Made by a program: the position numbers and the translations under genes. Positions 19,301-26,277 of a stretch of 40,111 nucleotides of DNA are shown here, one piece after another. This stretch comes from an uncultured Alistipes sp. (GTDB lineage Bacteria; Bacteroidota; Bacteroidia; Bacteroidales; Rikenellaceae), in assembly GCA_947573795.1 (NCBI GenBank), contig CANPHE010000001.1:1-40111 (forward strand), written 5' to 3'. Each line of letters begins with the position of its first letter. Position 1 is the stretch's first letter. Below the pieces are notes generated by a model that searched no databases, was not told where the DNA came from, and was given only the letters and a program-made list of their open reading frames with translations.

Positions 19301-19635
19301 CGGTCTTTTCCGGCCGGCGGCGTGTCGGCGACCGCGCGTTTCGAGATGGTCACCAGCTTGCCGTTGACCGAGTAGCGCAGCGACGGGTCGAGCACCTGAT
19401 CGAGCACGGTCCGGACCGTCGCCTTGTCGAACGCGGCCGTGACGGGTCTGTCGGCGTCGAGTTCCTTGTTCTCGAAGATGAACGAATACCCGGTCTGCGC
19501 CTCCACTTCTTCGAGCACCGTCTTCAGGGGAACCCGCCGGAACACCTTGGTGATGGTCTGCGCATCGACGGCAGCCGCAAGAAGCAGTCCGACCGTCAGG
19601 GCGGCGATTTTTTTGAAATGCAGATTTACATACAT
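16312..19635 (-). CDS. susC-like: SusC-like TonB-dependent transporter with STN signalling domain
   Basis: 1,107 residues from ATG 19635. A signal peptide (to about residue 25, LLLAAAVDAQ) is followed by an STN domain (about 27-100: FRRVPLKTVLEEVEAQTGYS), a carboxypeptidase-regulatory-like domain (about 112-195: VRGTVISSADNQPIAGASV), a plug starting near VVVVGFGIQKKE and containing LIVMDGV and ALYGSRGANGVLLITTK, and a 22-strand barrel ending LQRTFNLGVQYNF. The STN domain contacts FecR to signal substrate arrival, so this transporter both imports glycan and induces its own operon. Energy would come from TonB-ExbB-ExbD; an exb operon lies at 33307-35599. Full length, no lesions. Confidence 0.96.
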   Translation of the reverse strand: MYVNLHFKKIAALTVGLLLAAAVDAQTITKVFRRVPLKTVLEEVEAQTGYSFIFENKELDADRPVTAAFDKATVRTVLDQVLDPSLRYSVNGKLVTISKRAVADTPPAGKDRTVRGTVISSADNQPIAGASVLVEGTTIGVLTDADGNYALRLPADAREVTFQFLGYETKRILVRDIQLMKLVSLNEQASSIEDVVVVGFGIQKKESVVGAVQAVKPSSLDFPSSNLTSSFAGKIAGVIATQRTGEPGADGANFWIRGISTFGTNTAPLIVMDGVEINTMMLNSIAPETIESFSVLKDATATALYGSRGANGVLLITTKSGRDMERMNINLRVENGWSMPTSIQDIADGVTYMKAYNEAAGMMYYSQEKIDGTRERRNPHIFPNNDWYRILFKNYTMNQNVNANITGGGKRVDYFLNATFYNENGILNSPNASKFNTNVNYKKYLFQSNIAAKITNTTRLSVRMNTQLHFRHAPTEDLKNLFYYTMRANPVHFPATWPSQEGDNFVRYGSIEAPNGSSNELNPYALMCRGFGDRHYSYYTETINLDQDLKFITPGLKIKGQASFYNYVYSASYKNTQPYYFKLNQYQQDPETGDYAYDTVILGKPGTNYYSITTGKDGYRENSLQGSIEYTRNFNDAHDVNALLVYHQKERVYNTPDAKENDVLPYREQGLAGRITYAFKNRYMMEINFGYNGSENFAPGKRFGFFPSVAVGYNISNEPFFKPLNEVVSLLKFRFSYGKSGNDVLAIRFPYVTEINIDQSMYWYIGPEFTGMKGTTIATLGNAAATWEVSTKTNFGLELGLFNDLMLIADIFHEKRTGIFMQRRSIPATSGYTGTQPYGNIGAVKNRGVDFSLEYNKVINKDLIVSARGSFTYAHNEITERDEPPGTPKYQSEIGHPINSILGLVADGYFADEADIASSPVHTYQSVRPGDIKYRDLNGDGKVNDDDITVLGRPTTPEIVYGFGASVKWKNFDASVFFQGQGRVSILMQDMHPFCNNGNSGFGLTKWIADSHWSESNPDPGADYPRLSAEWNLNNTKNSSLWVRNGSFLRLKSVELGYTVKRLRIYFTGSNLATFTDFKFWDPELGGGNGLSYPLQRTFNLGVQYNF

Positions 19636-19675
19636 AAAATAAGGATAGGTTAATAAAACAGGTTTTTATGTGGAG

Positions 19676-20644
19676 TTACTTGTTGTCCGTCCGACGGCCG
19701 ACGCAGTAGTGGCTACCCTGGCGTTCCACCGAAATCGGCAGAATTTCGCTCAAAGCCTTCAGCACTGTTTCGATATGCTCCGCATTGGTGAACGACACCC
19801 GGAAGGTTTTGTCGTCGAAAGCCGTGGTGCAGAGCTCTATTTCGACATCGTATTCCCGCGCAAGCCGCCTCAGCAGAGCCGGCAGCGTGATGGCGTCGTA
19901 ACGGATGGCTCCGTCTATCCAGGCGCGGAACTGGTCAACGTCGGCCCGCTCCCGGCTGGCCTGCCGGGTGGCGCAGTTGTAGGTGATCAGATCGCCGGGA
20001 GACATCGTGTCGCTACCCGCGGACGATTCGAAGCGCAGCGATCCCTCCATGAGCGCCGCCAGTACGTCCGGTTCACCGTCGTAGGCCGAGATGTTGAATT
20101 TGGTGCCCAGGACGGTGAACGTGCATGCCTGCGCCATCACGCGGAAAGGCAGGCTGGTATTCCGGGTTACCTCGAAATAAGCCTCGCCTCGGAGCGTAAC
20201 GTCGCGTGAGGAGCGGTTGAACCCGGAATCGTAGCTCAGCGCCGAACCGGCATTGAGCCATACCTGCGTGCCGTCGGGCAGCGATATCTGGCTGCTGGCT
20301 CCCAGTGGAGACTCCACTGTGAATAGTTGGTTCTCAGTCGTTTGCCGCGACATGTACAGTGCGGTGAACGTTGACAGCAGTACGACGATGGCCGCGGCGG
20401 CGGCCGTGAGCCGGATGCGCAGACTGCGGATGCGCTGCACATAGTCCGATTTGCGCATTTTGTCTCGGAGCCGATTGAGCAGGGCTATTTCCTCCGAAGA
20501 GGGAACGTGTTCCGTTTTCCATTCCTGTTCCCATCGGCGGAACAGCTCTTCATGTTCTTTTTCTGCGGTGATGAATCGATACAACCGGCGTTCTCCGGAT
20601 GGAGAAAGGTTTCCTTCGAAATAGAGGGACGCAAGTTTTTTCAT
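19676..20644 (-). CDS. FecR-family anti-sigma factor
   Basis: 322 residues from ATG 20644 (a TTG 24 bases upstream is an alternative start). A cytoplasmic N-terminal part (LYFEGNLSPSGERRLYRFI) would bind sigma. One membrane helix follows at about residues 75-98 (AAAAAIVVLLSTFTALY), then the periplasmic FecR domain (SLPDGTQVWLNAGSALSYD, VTLRGEAYFEV, FTVLGTKFNISAY) and a C-terminal DUF4974-like domain (DVEIELCTTAFDDKTFRVSF, ALSEILPISV) that meets the SusC STN domain. It lies 40 bases before susC and is separated from the sigma gene by a terminator, with its own regulatory region, so fecR-susC-susD is the probable sigma-driven operon. Confidence 0.93.
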   Translation of the reverse strand: MKKLASLYFEGNLSPSGERRLYRFITAEKEHEELFRRWEQEWKTEHVPSSEEIALLNRLRDKMRKSDYVQRIRSLRIRLTAAAAAIVVLLSTFTALYMSRQTTENQLFTVESPLGASSQISLPDGTQVWLNAGSALSYDSGFNRSSRDVTLRGEAYFEVTRNTSLPFRVMAQACTFTVLGTKFNISAYDGEPDVLAALMEGSLRFESSAGSDTMSPGDLITYNCATRQASRERADVDQFRAWIDGAIRYDAITLPALLRRLAREYDVEIELCTTAFDDKTFRVSFTNAEHIETVLKALSEILPISVERQGSHYCVGRRTDNK

Positions 20645-20663
20645 GTCGTTATTTATGGCCTTT

Positions 20664-20695
20664 TCCAATCGCCTTTATTGGAATAACGATCCAAT
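20664..20695. promoter_or_regulatory. Regularly spaced TCCAAT/ATTGGA hexamer array upstream of fecR
   Basis: Three hexamers, TCCAAT (20664-20669), ATTGGA (20677-20682) and TCCAAT (20690-20695), lie in alternating orientation with exactly 7-base spacers (13-base period), 20-51 bases before the fecR ATG and downstream of the sigma-gene terminator. This is the expected location for an ECF-sigma-dependent promoter or an operator. Confidence 0.45.
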
Positions 20696-20720
20696 CTCGT
20701 TTTACCCAACCTGCGGCCGA

Positions 20721-20757
20721 TAAAAAATCCCCGCCGGCATGGCTGTGCCGGCGGGGA
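20721..20757 (-). terminator. Rho-independent terminator of the ECF sigma gene
   Basis: A perfect 12-bp stem (TCCCCGCCGGCA / TGCCGGCGGGGA, 6-base loop), followed on the minus strand by TTTTTTA. It lies 35 bases after the sigma stop and uncouples sigma transcription from fecR-susC. Confidence 0.85.
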
Positions 20758-20791
20758 AAACGGAGTAAATGTTTTGGGGTGATAATTCGTA

Positions 20792-21385
20792 CTAATCGTA
20801 GCCCAACAACCAGGAGAGAATGGCGACCTGCACGAAAAACGATTTGTTCCGCCCCAAAGCTTCGATGAAAATATGAAGGGCCTTGCGGATATGCTTCTCG
20901 ACGGCCTGGTGCGATATTTGCAACTGCTCGGCGATCTCCCTGTTTTTCATGCCTTGAAAACGGCTGAGTACGAATACCTCGCGGCAGCGGTCGGGTAGTG
21001 AATCCAGGATAACCTGTATCTGCTGTTCGAGTTCATCGTACAGATAGGTTCGCTCCGTGTCGTTCAGCGCGAAATCATAATTGTATAAACGCTCCTCGCC
21101 CTTTATCTTCGAGCGGTAACAAAACTTGTATTGGTCGATGATTTTTTTGTGTTTCAGATGGTCGAGACACCGGTTCCGGACCATGACGAAAAGCAGCATG
21201 GACGCTTCCTGCCGATCGATGGACCGATACATACTGTGTTTTTTCCATAAATTCATAAAGCAATCCTGCACCAGATCCTGCGCTTCGGTGAGGTCGTTGA
21301 CGAAACGTCGGGCATAGGCTGTCAGCCGAAGCTGATAGTCGATATAAAGCTGTTCAAAATCTTGCCGTGCAGAGGTTTCGCTCAT
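20792..21385 (-). CDS. ECF RNA polymerase sigma-70 factor (Bacteroidetes family)
   Basis: 197 residues from ATG 21385. Region 2 includes YIDYQLRLTAYARRFVNDLT then AQDLVQDCFMNLWKKH (core binding and -10 recognition). Region 4 includes LDSLPDRCREVFVLSRFQGM and EIAEQLQISHQAVEKHIRKA (helix-turn-helix for -35 recognition). No extra domain. It is held by the FecR protein encoded next and released when SusC senses substrate, turning on the PUL. It has its own promoter box and terminator, so basal sigma is made independently of the operon it activates. Confidence 0.93.
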   Translation of the reverse strand: MSETSARQDFEQLYIDYQLRLTAYARRFVNDLTEAQDLVQDCFMNLWKKHSMYRSIDRQEASMLLFVMVRNRCLDHLKHKKIIDQYKFCYRSKIKGEERLYNYDFALNDTERTYLYDELEQQIQVILDSLPDRCREVFVLSRFQGMKNREIAEQLQISHQAVEKHIRKALHIFIEALGRNKSFFVQVAILSWLLGYD

Positions 21386-21416
21386 GGAATCATTATGACT
21401 TTCACTATTTCATCGA

Positions 21417-21424
21417 CAAATATA
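21417..21424 (-). promoter_or_regulatory. ECF sigma gene promoter -7 box
   Basis: The minus strand reads TATATTTG (TAnnTTTG consensus) about 32 bases before the sigma ATG, with TTG 18 bases further upstream as a -33 candidate. This suggests the housekeeping sigma drives basal expression. Confidence 0.6.
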
Positions 21425-21584
21425 ACGAATTTTCTTCGGAATCAACCGCTTATTTTCCCGTTGTTGAAACCTCAGTTCGGCATTTGCCGTTCCAGAATCG
21501 TGGCAGGCTGCGGATTATTCAATGATATAATCATAGAAGGCCGTGTTGCCAAGAGGAAAATCCTGTGGAACCATGCACCATTGA

Positions 21585-23471
21585 AAACCGGCAGGGAATG
21601 TCGTCGCCAAAGCCGAATGAATCGAAAATTACCTCAAGGAGAATCCCGACGACGATGCCAGCCGCCGCTCGCTCGCGCTGCTTCGTGAGGCCGCATCCAA
21701 ACGCATCGAGTTCGAGGAACTGGATTTCAACCTCGGCGAGCGATGGATACCGACCGATATTTACGAAGGCTTTTGCGAGCATTTCTTTCAGGTGCCCGTA
21801 TCGGTAAGCTATTCGGCGAAGATGGATGCCTTCGGCATCGAGAACCACGGGTACAACCCTCTGATCTCCCAGAAATACGTCGTCAAAGGGGACTTCGAGG
21901 TTTACGACGGTATGGATCTGCTGCATCATGCCATGCTCAACACGCTGCCCAACATCAACAAGGACGGCGGCAAGGACGAACACGGCAAGACCATCCGGAT
22001 TCCCGACTTCGAGGCCCGGCAGAAGGCCGACACGCTCATCACCGAAATCCGGCAGGCGTTCGTCGAATGGCTGCATGCGCAGCCCGACGATTTCAAGGAG
22101 CGGCTGACCGATCTCTACAACCGCAAATTCAACCGTTATGTCCGTCCACGCTACGACGGCAGCCACCAGCAGTTTCCGGGGCTCGACCTGCGGGAGCTGG
22201 GTATCGACGACCTGTATCCCAGCCAGAAGGATGCGATCTGGATGATCAAGCAGAACGGCGGCGGCATCTGCGACCACGAGGTCGGTACGGGCAAGACGCT
22301 CATCATGTGCGTCGCAGCGTATGAGATGCACCGTCTGGGACTGGCCCGCAAGCCGATGATCATCGGTATCAAAGCCAACATCCACGAGATCGCCCGAACC
22401 TTCCGTACGGCCTATCCCAATGCCCGTCTGCTCTATCCCGGCAAGGAGGACTTCACGCCGGAGAACCGCCTGCGGATCTTCAGCGACATCGAGAACAATA
22501 ACTGGGACTGCACCATCCTTACGCACGAACAGTTCGGCAAGATACCCCAGTCGGTCGAGGTGCAGCAACGGATTCTCCGGCAGGAGATGGACGACATAGA
22601 TGAAAATCTGGCGTCCTACGAAAAGCAGGGCGGACATGCGGACGGCTGGATTCTGCGCGGTCTGGAGAAACGCAAGGAGAATCTGGATGCCAAGCTCCAC
22701 GAGTTGCAGGAGACAATCGACGCGCAAAAGGACGATACGGTGGATTTTCAGCAGATGGGAATAGACCATCTGTTCGTCGATGAGTCGCACAACTTCAAAA
22801 ATCTGATGTTCAACACCCGCCACAGCCGTGTGTCGGGACTGGGAAATACCGACGGCAGTAAGAAGGCCACGAACCTGCTGTTCGATTTCCGCATTCTCGT
22901 CCGCACCGAGCGGATGCAGAAAGACGGACTGGCGCTTACAGTCAATAAATTCATGGTCGAAGGGTTGGACGGCATCAAGTACACGTTCAACAACGGGCAT
23001 CTGGCTGCGGAACCGAAAACCGCGGCGACGAACTTCATCCGGGCGCTCGACACGATACCGTCATTGATGGCGACCTACGAGAAAGAGAAAAAGCAATTCA
23101 CCCGCGACATTCCGACCTTCGAGCAACAGATCGCAGCCGTATAGCCCAAAGAGAAGGAGATGAAGCGGCTCAAGGCCGAGGCAGAGTCGCTGACCCGGAA
23201 AATTCAACTCGACATCGCACAGAAGCAGCAGGAGATGCAGGCGAAAACAGCTGATAACGGCAATGAGTCGAAGATCGAAAACGCGGAGGTGGTGGACGAA
23301 GTCGTCAGACCGTCGAAGGCAGAGCCGCTTTCTGCGGCATCCGGGAGCCAAGAAGAACCGCCGGAAGAACGGGAGCACGTCATGCCTTCGCCCGAATCGG
23401 ACTTTATCCGCAATCATATTCTTCTCGTGCGGTCCGCGACGAACATGAAGGCCAAAGGGCCGAAGTTATAA
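21585..23471 (+). pseudogene. C-terminal part of a CTn-type helicase/DNA methylase-like protein
   Basis: One frame spans about 629 codons: IENYLKENPDDDASRRSLAL, IEFEELDFNLGERWIPTDIY, YPSQKDAIWMIKQNGGGICD, the Walker A HEVGTGKT, ILTHEQF, VDESHNFKNLMF (Walker B-like) and the end SDFIRNHILLVRS. This matches the C-terminal part of the roughly 1,900-residue helicase/methylase-like protein of Bacteroidales conjugative transposons (from memory). The N-terminal about two thirds is missing. Two in-frame stops break the rest: TGA at 21618-21620 (KAE-stop-IENYLKE) and TAG at 23142-23144 (IAAV-stop-PKEKEM, where family members have Trp). The longest intact piece is 21792-23144. It is not functional as a full enzyme. 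Confidence 0.7.
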
Positions 23472-23476
23472 AAAAG

Positions 23477-23508
23477 CGAGGCTGTCTAAAATTTGTTAGG
23501 CAGCCTCG
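23477..23508 (-). terminator. Terminator between helicase remnant and HTH genes
   Basis: A 13-pair inverted repeat (CGAGGCTGTCTAA / TTAGGCAGCCTCG, one G.U), followed on the minus strand by TTTTTT. It ends the HTH operon and may work in both directions because the flanking genes converge. Confidence 0.75.
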
Positions 23509-23522
23509 TTGAATTTGAGTGG

Positions 23523-23870
23523 TTATTCCCGATCAATCGTAATCGCCGTATCCGGCACCGCTTGTTCCATCGTCTGATAGAAAATACGCTTACTCTCCTG
23601 CATGTCTTTCAGATTGATGAAATCCAGTACATTATAATATTGCTTGCCATCCTGATCCTCGACGGGACAGAGTTTTCCGCGACGTTTGTATTTCTCGACG
23701 AAATCCGGATCGAGTCGGATGAGCTGGCAGACTTCCTCCTGCGTCATCGAAAGAGAAATACGGCGCTCCCGGCAGACATGCTGCAATACGAGGAGCATGT
23801 TCGAGGCTTTCATGTGGCTGCGAACGAGCAGAGCGAATTTGCTTCGCTCGATAAGAATCATCTTTTTCAT
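23523..23870 (-). CDS. Mobile-element helix-turn-helix protein (second of pair)
   Basis: 115 residues from ATG 23870 (MKKMILIERSKFALLVRSH). The C-terminal part resembles excisionase-like MerR/HTH-17 domains: ISLSMTQEEVCQLIRLDPDF then VEKYKRRGKLCPV and KQYYNVLDF. A coiled-coil-like N-terminal segment precedes it, as in paired small DNA-binding proteins of Bacteroidales conjugative transposons. It starts 7 bases after the first HTH gene and is followed by a strong terminator, so the two form an operon. The likely role is control of excision or transfer of an element that is otherwise lost here. Confidence 0.65.
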   Translation of the reverse strand: MKKMILIERSKFALLVRSHMKASNMLLVLQHVCRERRISLSMTQEEVCQLIRLDPDFVEKYKRRGKLCPVEDQDGKQYYNVLDFINLKDMQESKRIFYQTMEQAVPDTAITIDRE

Positions 23871-23877
23871 GACTTCT

Positions 23878-24162
23878 TTAATTAGTTGATGTGGTGTTGG
23901 GTTCATTTCGGAGGGCTTCGAGAACGCGCGATCTGCTGTAGTAGATTTTGCCGCCGTGCTTGACATAAGGGATCGTGCCGTCGCTCCGACGACGGGAGAG
24001 GGTACGGTCGGACATCCGGGTAAGCATACGGACTGCCGGAGTGTCGATCAGGTCATCGGGTAAAGGTTGAGAATGGTTCTGGATGAGTAGTTCGAGACCA
24101 TTGAATCGTCGCAATACCAGACGTAACAAACGCAGAGTCGGATTACGTTTCAATGGCTTCAT
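23878..24162 (-). CDS. Mobile-element helix-turn-helix protein (first of pair)
   Basis: 94 residues from ATG 24162. The core TPAVRMLTRMSDRTLSRRRS then DGTIPYVKHGGKIYYSRSRV is a helix-turn-helix excisionase-like domain (HTH-17): recognition helix near TLSRRRSDG and wing Tyr residues in GGKIYYSR. The basic N-terminus (MKPLKRNPTLRLLRLVLRRF) may contact DNA. Typical of tandem small regulators in CTn elements. An inverted repeat (24218-24240) upstream is a candidate autoregulatory operator. Confidence 0.65.
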   Translation of the reverse strand: MKPLKRNPTLRLLRLVLRRFNGLELLIQNHSQPLPDDLIDTPAVRMLTRMSDRTLSRRRSDGTIPYVKHGGKIYYSRSRVLEALRNEPNTTSTN

Positions 24163-24217
24163 TACAATGATCGTTGGTTAGCCGATGCAATGATAGGAAA
24201 TATTCCGATAGCAATAA

Positions 24218-24240
24218 TTTAGTTAAAACAGGCAACTAAA
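24218..24240. promoter_or_regulatory. Inverted repeat upstream of the HTH operon
   Basis: TTTAGTT, 9-base spacer, AACTAAA (perfect 7-bp arms), 56 bases before the first HTH ATG. A plausible operator for the encoded DNA-binding proteins. Confidence 0.4.
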
Positions 24241-24259
24241 TAATCAACCCGCTCGTAGC

Positions 24260-24290
24260 ACAAAAAAGCATATCCGAGTTGGATATGCTT
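24260..24290 (-). terminator. Hairpin with U-run between recJ and the HTH genes
   Basis: A perfect 10-bp stem (AAGCATATCC / GGATATGCTT, 5-base loop), followed on the minus strand by TTTTTT. Between it and the recJ terminator lies a short open frame ending at TGA 24336 (tail ELVTEVLHSVAPLYNKSKNS) that could be the 3' scrap of a lost gene served by this terminator. Confidence 0.55.
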
Positions 24291-24418
24291 AAATAGTATT
24301 TAATGCTTTTCTATATAATATTTTAACTATCTTTGTCATGAGTTCTTGGATTTATTGTATAAGGGTGCAACAGAATGTAAGACTTCCGTCACCAATTCGT
24401 AACCCTTCTTCTTTTCAA

Positions 24419-24452
24419 TAAAAATACCGTTCTGATTTACAGAACGGTATCT
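24419..24452 (-). terminator. recJ terminator
   Basis: A perfect 11-bp stem (ATACCGTTCTG / CAGAACGGTAT, loop of 5) with TTTTATT following on the minus strand, 65 bases after the recJ stop. Confidence 0.8.
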
Positions 24453-24516
24453 CAAAAATAGCTGTCCGGCTCTCGGGACGGTATTTTTCGTAGGCTTCGC
24501 AGCAACCCCTGCCCGG

Positions 24517-26277
24517 TTACAATACCGGTTTGATATCCTTGATGCGCAGCTGCGTGGTCACCGTGCCGCGATAGTGGTTCTCGACGATCTGGTAGCAGAC
24601 GTCGATCGGACGGCCCGAGCGCACCCATTCGTAGTGGGTCGGCTGTTGGAAAGCGATCGACTGGATCTTCGTGTTGGGCTTCTGCCGCTGCATGAGGTCC
24701 ATGCGCAGATGCTCGCACTCCATGCCGACGAGTTTCGCATCGCCGTGGTTGCTTACGCCGTAGGTCGCGAAGACGGGCGACGCATTGCCCGGACCGAAGG
24801 GTTGGAAGCGGTTGAGGTGCTCGCGGAACTTGGGTGTGATGTCCGAGAAAAGCAGCTCGCTGTCGATATCCACCTGCGGGATGAGCATCTGGGGATCGAT
24901 GTTCCGCTCCACGTAGTCGTTGAAACGGCGCGTGAACTCCTCGACATGCTCGGGACGCATGGTCAGCCCGGCGGCGTACATGTGGCCGCCGAAGTTCTCC
25001 AGCAGGTCCGAACACGATTCGACGGCCTGGTAGAGGTCGAAGCCGGGAACCGAGCGGGCCGATCCGGTGACGAATCCGTTGCTCATCGTCAGCACCACGG
25101 TCGGGCGGTAGTAGGTCTCGATCAGGCGCGAAGCGACGATGCCGACGATGCCCTTCATCCACTTGGGGTTGTAGACCACCGTGCTCTTGAGGCTTTTCAG
25201 GTGCGGGTTGCGCTCGATATACTGGTGGGCCTCCTGCGTGACGGAACGGTCGATCGACTTGCGGTCGCGGTTGTAGGCGTCGATGACGTTGCCGAATTCG
25301 GCGGCCACCGACTCGTTGCCCTCGATCAAGAGTTCCACGGCGGCATGGCCGCCCGATGGCGAGGCGTTTTCGTCGTTCTCGTCCATGCGCATGCGTCCTG
25401 CGGCGTTGATGCGCGGTCCGATCTTGAAAACGATGTCGTCGATGGTGATGTTGTGCGTATCCAGGCCGCAGATCTTGATGATCGACAGCAGCCCCTTCGA
25501 CGGCTCGCGGTTGAGGTTCTTAAGCCCGAAATAGGCCAGGATGCGGTTCTCGCCCACCAGCGGCACGATGTCCGAGGCGATCGAGACGACCAGCAGGTCC
25601 AGCAGATCGAGAATCTGCTCGAACGGAATGCGGTTTTTCTGCGCATAGGCCTGCACGAGCTTGAATCCGACGCCGCAGCCCGAAAGCTCGTCGAACGGAT
25701 AGGTGCAGTCGACCCGCTTGGGGTCGAGAACGGCTACGGCACGGGGAATCTCCTCGGCCGGGAGGTGGTGGTCGCAGATGATGAAATCCACGCCTTTCGA
25801 CTTCGCATAGACAACCTTTTCCGTGGCTTTGATGCCGCAGTCCAGGGCGATGATGAGCCCGACGCCCTTGCGGGCCGCCAGGTCGATGCCTTTGACCGAG
25901 ATGCCGTAACCTTCGGTATACCGGTCGGGGATGTAGAACATCAGGTTTTTGTGCCCGATTTTGCGCAGAAACTTGTAAACCAGTGCTACGGCCGTGCAGC
26001 CGTCCACGTCGTAGTCGCCGTAAACCATGATCTTCTCATTGTTCGCAACGGCCCGTTCGACCCGTTCGACCGCGCGGTCCATGTCCTTCATCAGGAACGG
26101 ATCGTGCAGATCGCGCAGATCGGGTTTAAAGAACTTCTCCGCCTTTTCTACGGTGTCTATGCCTCTTTGTACGAGCAGATTGGCCAACACGGGCGCGATC
26201 CGCAGCGATGCTGCCAATGCAGCTACCGTCGCGGGGTCGCCCTGGGGCTTCACTACCCAGCGTTTTTCTATGGGCAT
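24517..26277 (-). CDS. recJ: Single-stranded-DNA-specific exonuclease RecJ
   Basis: 586 residues from ATG 26277. DHH-family motifs are present in order: DYDVDG (88-93), ALDCG (145-149), CDHHLP (168-173), a GRMRMDEN region, and the DHHA1 motif GGHMYAAG. A C-terminal OB-like domain (VDIDSELLFSDITPKF onward) completes the normal architecture. RecJ degrades ssDNA 5' to 3' in recombination and mismatch or base-excision repair, using Mn/Mg bound by the DHH aspartates and histidines. The start overlaps the end of lipB by 10 bases, so recJ is translated from the lipA-lipB-recJ message and ends at a strong terminator. Confidence 0.96.
   Translation of the reverse strand: MPIEKRWVVKPQGDPATVAALAASLRIAPVLANLLVQRGIDTVEKAEKFFKPDLRDLHDPFLMKDMDRAVERVERAVANNEKIMVYGDYDVDGCTAVALVYKFLRKIGHKNLMFYIPDRYTEGYGISVKGIDLAARKGVGLIIALDCGIKATEKVVYAKSKGVDFIICDHHLPAEEIPRAVAVLDPKRVDCTYPFDELSGCGVGFKLVQAYAQKNRIPFEQILDLLDLLVVSIASDIVPLVGENRILAYFGLKNLNREPSKGLLSIIKICGLDTHNITIDDIVFKIGPRINAAGRMRMDENDENASPSGGHAAVELLIEGNESVAAEFGNVIDAYNRDRKSIDRSVTQEAHQYIERNPHLKSLKSTVVYNPKWMKGIVGIVASRLIETYYRPTVVLTMSNGFVTGSARSVPGFDLYQAVESCSDLLENFGGHMYAAGLTMRPEHVEEFTRRFNDYVERNIDPQMLIPQVDIDSELLFSDITPKFREHLNRFQPFGPGNASPVFATYGVSNHGDAKLVGMECEHLRMDLMQRQKPNTKIQSIAFQQPTHYEWVRSGRPIDVCYQIVENHYRGTVTTQLRIKDIKPVL

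Noticed and set aside
16297..19653. 1,118-codon plus-strand open frame opposite susC
   Set aside because: It mirrors the susC codons in antisense, has no domain pattern and arises from the GC-rich third-position bias; the minus-strand SusC is unmistakable.
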